Shown: in pieces, positions 59,460-64,000 of the stretch
Numbering within the stretch: position 1 is the first letter of the stretch
Layout: every line of letters starts with the position of its first letter
Translations under genes and position numbers: made by a program
From: Phocoena phocoena
Taxonomy: Eukaryota; Chordata; Mammalia; Artiodactyla; Phocoenidae
Length of the DNA stretch: 64,000 nt
Assembly: GCF_963924675.1 (NCBI RefSeq)
Contig: NC_089220.1
Coordinates: 58,166,639-58,230,638 of the forward strand
Direction of reading: 5' to 3'
The notes under the pieces: model-generated
Seen by the model: only the letters and a program-made list of their open reading frames with translations
Databases searched by the model: none
Told to the model about the DNA's origin: nothing

Positions 59460-60298
59460 CACCTGTTAGACTTCCAGGTCCTACAGGACCAGAGCAAGAG
59501 AAATTCTCCAGCAAATCCAGTCTGCAGTACAAGCTGCTCTAGGACTTGAGCCTTATGATCTAGCAGAACCAGTGATACTTGAAGTATCAGTGTGATAAGA
59601 AGCCTCTGAAAAGAGCAATAGGAAAATCATGGCACAGAACTCTAGTGTCTCTCCCTTCTTCTGCAGGTAGCTATTCTCCTTTTGACAAATAACTATGGCT
59701 TGCTAATGGACTTTGGTGGAACTAATGGACTTTGGTGGAGAGTGAATTACCATGAACATCAAGTAATCATGAGGTCTAAGCTTCGCATTGTGAACTTGGT
59801 ACTGTCTGATCTAACTCCTTACAAGGGCCATGGGAGGGAGAATGTGCAGCAGCAAGGTATCATCAAATGAAAATGATTTATAAGGGAATGAGCTCAGGCA
59901 GACCCGGAAATGAAAGTAGGTTAAATGAGTACGTAGCTCAGATTTGTTTGACACTTTTGCTATTGTTTTGCCTCTTCTCCTTCAATCCATGCTATGGTAT
60001 CCTGTGAAGTTCATTATGACCAAATGACTGAGGAAGAAATTTAAGTGTGGATTCAGATTACTCTACATTATATGATGGTATAATCTGAATTAGTTGGACA
60101 GTTCAAGCATTACAGCCCACTCAGGGATAAATCTCAAGAAGTTGACAATAGTTTGGCTGGATGGCCAAGGACTCAGAAGAAACAGGATTGGAAAGTTGGT
60201 GACAAAAATGTCTATGGAAGATATACATGATGGACATTTCAGAATGGGCAAGGGCATCTACCTCAGAGGAGCTCTTAATCATCAGATGGCGTTCTGAT
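59460..60298 (+). pseudogene. Second ERVL-type pol relic (RT-RNase H region)
   Basis: The segment around 59530-59605 ('ctgctctaggacttgagcct', 'gatctagcagaaccagtgat', 'acttgaagtatcagtg') is colinear with 5155-5225 of the first pol relic ('gatctagcagatccaatggt', 'gcttgaagtgtcagtg'). The downstream part follows the RNase H end and linker of the same family. Frames of 62 and 67 codons (59682-59870, 60094-60297) are remnants in sense. Heavily decayed, no LTR attached, and an independent insertion from the one at 4725. A short duplication of 'aatggactttggtgga' occurs near 59707-59741. Confidence 0.6.
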
Positions 60299-60702
60299 TA
60301 AATCTCTGATCTTATTGCTTATAAGTAAAATAATATCCCTTTTGACTGCTTACGTATAGCTACTCTGCCTCTGTCATTCTGGGATTGCATCATACCAGAT
60401 ATTAGAGAGCTCACTTTCCATAGCAGCATTCCTAATCTCAACCCTGGTCACTATTAAGGACAGCCATTATTGGGCTTCTCAATATGTTGATACTCTCTTA
60501 TCATTGGCACATTTCTTTCTTTTTCTTTTTCTTTTCTTCATTAAACAAGTTGTCCCCTAGGCTCTCTGGTGGAATTGTGGGATGGATTCTCAGGTCATAC
60601 ATAATCAGTCTATTCAAATAGACCCACTTCCCTAAATCCCTAGAAACTTTTCACAAATTTTGCCAAGAGAATCCTAGTTTCGATATGATTTTTGCTGTAG
60701 GC
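60299..60702. other. No gene or clear repeat
   Basis: Nothing recognised apart from a T/C-rich low-complexity run at about 60508-60540. Confidence 0.45.
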
Positions 60703-60827
60703 ATGTGGTTCTCAAAATATGGTGCCAGAACCAAATCAAAACGTTTAGGTGGAGGCCCCAGTAATCTGTGTTTTACTAAGACCCCCAAGTGATTCCTACG
60801 CTAAAGTTTAAGAATCACTCCTGTAAA
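60703..60827 (+). mobile_element. MER5-like hAT-Charlie DNA element
   Basis: Starts 'gtggttctcaaaatatggtg' and ends 'gctaaagtttaagaatcact', the inverted-repeat ends of MER5-type elements. The interior has the 'aatctgtgttttactaagac' segment. Non-autonomous. Confidence 0.7.
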
Positions 60828-60829
60828 CC

Positions 60830-61094
60830 ATCATCAAATTCAGGTTTTATGGTGCTATCTCAGAATGAGGCCAGTTCCAAGCACCAAGTATACTTTACAA
60901 AACATCAAATATCAAGTCATAGATTAGTGTATTGCTTTCTCTTAAACATTGCATGTGTTTGTTAAATAATGTGTTCAATAAATCAAGTGAACATGTATGT
61001 GGGAACATACAAAGAGAAAATAATTGTATATCCCTGCCACAAAACAAGACTCATTCTTAATTCTCAGTTTGTTTATTTATTTCTATTCTTTATT
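60830..61094. other. AT-rich DNA, no gene seen
   Basis: Nothing recognised. Confidence 0.4.
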
Positions 61095-62525
61095 TTGTAT
61101 ATAATTGCATTTGCATTACTGTAAACATATTTTAGCATATTATGTTTTTGTCAGATGTTGGTATATGACTGTTATGCCAGCCTCATAAAATAGATTGAAT
61201 AAAGATCTTTCCTTTTCTATTTTCTGAAAAAATAGCATGTAATATTGGCATTGTTTTATTCTTAAATATTTGATAGAATTTAGTGAAATTGTGAATTATG
61301 TAGGCCTGGGTGTTCTTTTATGGAAAGGTTTTGAATAACAATTTTAATTTCTTTAATAGAGATTTATTCAAATGTTCCCTTTCTTTTTCCTTAGTGAGTT
61401 GTATTTTTAAGAAGTTTTCAATTCATCTAAGCAGTTGAATTTGTTGCAACTGTTTTTCCATAATCTTTTTATCATTTTAATGTCAGTAGGATTTGTGATG
61501 AAAATCCCTGTTTTTATTCCTGATATTGGTGAATTGGTTCTTTCTTGATTTTAATGACCAGTCCAGTTAGAGGTCTGTCAATTTTGTTGATCATTTCAAT
61601 GAATCGGTTATTTTTGTTTGTTGGTTTATTGTCTAAATTGGATTTTTGCTATCATCTCTATTACTTATTTATTTCTATTTACTTTGAGCTTACTTTGCTC
61701 TTTTATTTCTAGTTTCTCATATTTGGACGTTAATGTGGTAGGCAGAATAATGCCTCCTCCCAAATATCCACATTCCAATCCTCCAAATCTATAAGTATGT
61801 TACCTAACATGACAGAAGGGACTGTGAAGATGCAATTAAATTAAGGATCTTGAAATACGGAGACCGTCCTGGATTATATTGGTGGGCAGAATGTAATATT
61901 TAGGGTCCTTATAATGAAAGGTAAGAGAGTCAATTTTAGAGGAGACCACAGAAGCAGAGGTTAGAGTAACACCATTGCTGGAAAGGCTCATGAGCCAAGG
62001 AATATAAGCAGCCTCTAAAAGCTAGTAAAGGCAAGGAATGCATTCTCCTGTAGAGCCTCCAAGAGGTATGCAGCCCTGCCTCATAAGACTCATTTTCATA
62101 TTTCTGACCTCTAAAGTGTAAGATAATATATTTGTGCAGCGTAAGATCCATTAGCTTAGCCTCATAAGATCCATTTTCAGATTCTGATCTCCAAAGTGTA
62201 GGATAATATAGTTGTGTTGCATTAAGCCACTAAATTCGTGGTAATATATTGTAGCAACAGTAAAAATATAATACACTTAGAAATTTATTTTTGTTTTATT
62301 TTGTAATATAAGAACTTAAAATTACATTTCCCTCTAAGCACCACTTTAGCTACATTCTGTAAATTTTGATATTTATATTTTCAATGCCATTCAATTAAAA
62401 ATATTTTCTAATTTCCCTTGTGATTTCATTTATGGTCCATGAAAATGTGATGTTTCATTTCCAGATGTAGGCTTTTCCCAGGTACATTAATGTTACTGAC
62501 ATTCAGTTATTTGTTGTCCAATACA
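61095..62525 (-). mobile_element. Old L1 ORF2 fragment, split by an MLT1 LTR
   Basis: Minus-strand L1 ORF2 remains on both sides of an LTR. The left part (61095-61732) corresponds to the region before the RT core: 'gttatgccagcctcataaaa' and 'ctgtcaattttgttgatcat' match 33180 and 33600 of the full-length copy. The right part (62277-62525) continues colinearly with 'catttccctctaagcaccac' and 'ttttctaatttcccttgtga'. No open frame. Much more diverged than the 7.2-kb L1. Confidence 0.8.
61733..62276 (+). mobile_element. MLT1-type LTR
   Basis: Starts 'gtggtaggcagaataatgcc' and carries 'aaattaaggatcttgaaata', 'ccaaggaatataagcagcct' and 'agagcctccaagaggtatgc'. It ends 'gcaacagtaaaaatataata' then 'cac'. 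It sits inside a minus-strand L1, so it is younger than that L1. The 3' part contains an 82-base-offset tandem duplication (62079 onward and 62161 onward). Confidence 0.8.
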
Positions 62526-63544
62526 TTAGCAGCTGCCAGCCACAAGTAACTGATAAAAACTTGAAATGAACTGAAACTTGAATTAAAATATATGAAACTA
62601 TAAATCATAACATTTCAAAGACTTACTATGCAAAAACTATATATAACCAAAATGTAAATATCTCATTAAACTGTTATATTAATTAAATGTAAAACATAAT
62701 ATATTCTATATACTGGGTTAAATAAAATACATTATTAAATTAAAATAAATTTTGTCTGTCTCTTTTTCCTTTCATGCAGTTAAGAATTTTAAATTGTATT
62801 ATGGCTCACATTTGCAGCTTACATGATCTTTCAACTGGACAGCATTGTTCTAGTCTAACCCCACTGTAATCAACTTCCTCATCTCCAAATATATTTTTCC
62901 TCACATTTATTTATTCTATCTTCTTGTTATATGTTTGACTTTTTCATTATTGATAACTGCATCATGTTAGAAAGTAAACTTCAAACATCTTCAGCTTTAA
63001 CAACCACAGCTCTTACAGCTCATCTACTGCAGCATTAAAAACTTTCAATTTCATCATTTCCCCACACATGAATCCTACCATTCTCATTTCTGAATCTATT
63101 CGTATTACAATGCATGGCAATCATTATTATTAGTCCCTTGCAGGCAGGATCCCTAAATTGCACTGTCTCCTAGTGTGACACAAACTCAAGTTAAACCCAA
63201 TTACCAGCTCATATTTTGACTGCAGCTAAGTAGAATGAGTGCTGGTGAGGAAGCAACACAAACGTGTCTTGCTTAGTATTATGTTAAATTCATTGCATCA
63301 GGAAAAGAAAAAGAAACATGCCACAATTGTCTATGATGTCTGATTTTCCATTCTCTCAAATGAAAATTTCACCTTCTTTCTCTCCTCAACCCTCCTACTT
63401 TGTCTATCCATTGTTTGGACTCTTCTTGACTCTGCATTTCTATATACATTTTAGAAAAAGGGTATTAATTTTCCAAAAAAATGTTTTCTCATTTGCCAAA
63501 ATCATACCATCTTGCTACTAAAAATTCAAACAAATTGCTGTTGT
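62526..63544. other. AT-rich DNA, no gene seen
   Basis: No gene or confident repeat. A 67-codon frame at 63318-63521 has no domain. Confidence 0.45.
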
Positions 63545-64000
63545 TTTCAGTGATTTTATAAAATTAATAGAGCCATTTCCAGGAAATTAACATCTCTAAA
63601 ATATTGATTCTTCCAATCAAAGGATACATTATATCCCTTTATTTCTTCTTTAATTTCTCTCAATGTTTCATTGTTATCAGTGTAAAGAACTTGCTGATGT
63701 CTTGTTAGATTTATTCTGTAATAGTTGATGATTTTGATGCTATTATAAATGCTATCTTTCCTTATACTTTTTCTTCTTACATATAGATAATACACTTGAT
63801 TTTCTACATTGACCTTATATATCAATTGAATAATTTCCTTATTAATACCATTAGAATATCTTTAGAATATTTTTGATTTTTTATGTACATGATCATGTTG
63901 TATGCAGATGAGTTGAGTTTCTATTCTTCTTTCCAATTCTTGCACCATTAATTTATTTTACATGTCTTATTGAATTGTATAAGACTTCACTAACATGTCA
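63545..64000 (-). mobile_element. Old L1 ORF2 fragment, runs off the window
   Basis: Minus-strand ORF2 remains downstream of the RT core: 'attgattcttccaatcaaag' matches 32290 in the full-length copy, and 'atgatcatgttgtatgcaga' the part upstream of it. One open segment of 89 codons (63825-63556) is in the right frame. Because its part of ORF2 lies more C-terminal than the fragment at 61095 while sitting at higher coordinates, it is a separate insertion. The element continues beyond 64000. Confidence 0.75.

Overview
This window looks like mammalian nuclear DNA from a whale or dolphin (Cetacea). The main evidence is six copies of the roughly 210-base tRNA-derived CHR-2 type SINE (both orientations, A/T tails, several with clear target-site duplications) and one longer CHR-1 type copy. 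I see no ruminant Bov-A or BovB repeats, and the L1 elements are of a cetartiodactyl type. Species cannot be fixed from the window alone.

No host protein-coding gene, exon, tRNA or rRNA gene could be supported. The DNA is AT-rich and CpG-poor, and every open reading frame is short. The recognisable coding sequence is all dead retroelement sequence: L1 ORF1/ORF2 and ancient ERVL-type pol. The window therefore reads as intergenic or deep-intron DNA.

Layout: 1-3030 unannotated AT-rich DNA; about 3030-3432 a solo class I-type LTR with CCAAT and TATA boxes; 4725-7300 an ERVL-type pol relic (RT, RNase H, integrase, dUTPase-like part) followed by an MLT2-like LTR (7645-8000); 10300-10565 MIR; 11475-11775 a GC-rich patch of unknown origin; 12026-12427 an MLT1 LTR and 12655-12870 an ERVL integrase scrap; 13586-14020 an L1 3' end; 15855-15990 MIR; 16795-17215 an LTR-like block; 18170-18560 MIR split by a CHR-2 SINE; 18800-19470 L2; 20195-20525 a possible LTR; 23028-23546 an LTR; 26426-26850 an L1 3' end split by a CHR-2 SINE; 27100-27302 CHR-2; 28852-29030 MER5A-like; 29205-29400 MIR.

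The centrepiece is a complete 7.2-kb L1 on the minus strand (30534-37780) with 13-base target-site duplications and a CpG-rich 5' UTR. Both of its ORFs are disabled. Next come MIR (40880-41125) and an MLT1 LTR (41893-44039) split by a 5'-truncated L1 that appears to carry a 3' transduction. After 44 kb there is mostly featureless AT-rich DNA, dinucleotide repeats, an LTR with an inverted partner (49918-50625), CHR-1 at 51250, and CHR-2 copies at 52548, 53967 and 55441. The end holds a GC-rich patch (55660-56335), L1 5'-region remains, a second ERVL pol relic (59460-60298), a MER5-like element, an old minus-strand L1 split by an MLT1 LTR (61095-62525), and another L1 ORF2 fragment running off the end.

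Nothing here looks like an undescribed gene system. The observations most worth following up are the L1 with a probable 3' transduction, the complete L1 with its promoter region, the ERVL pol relics, and two GC-rich patches that I cannot assign.
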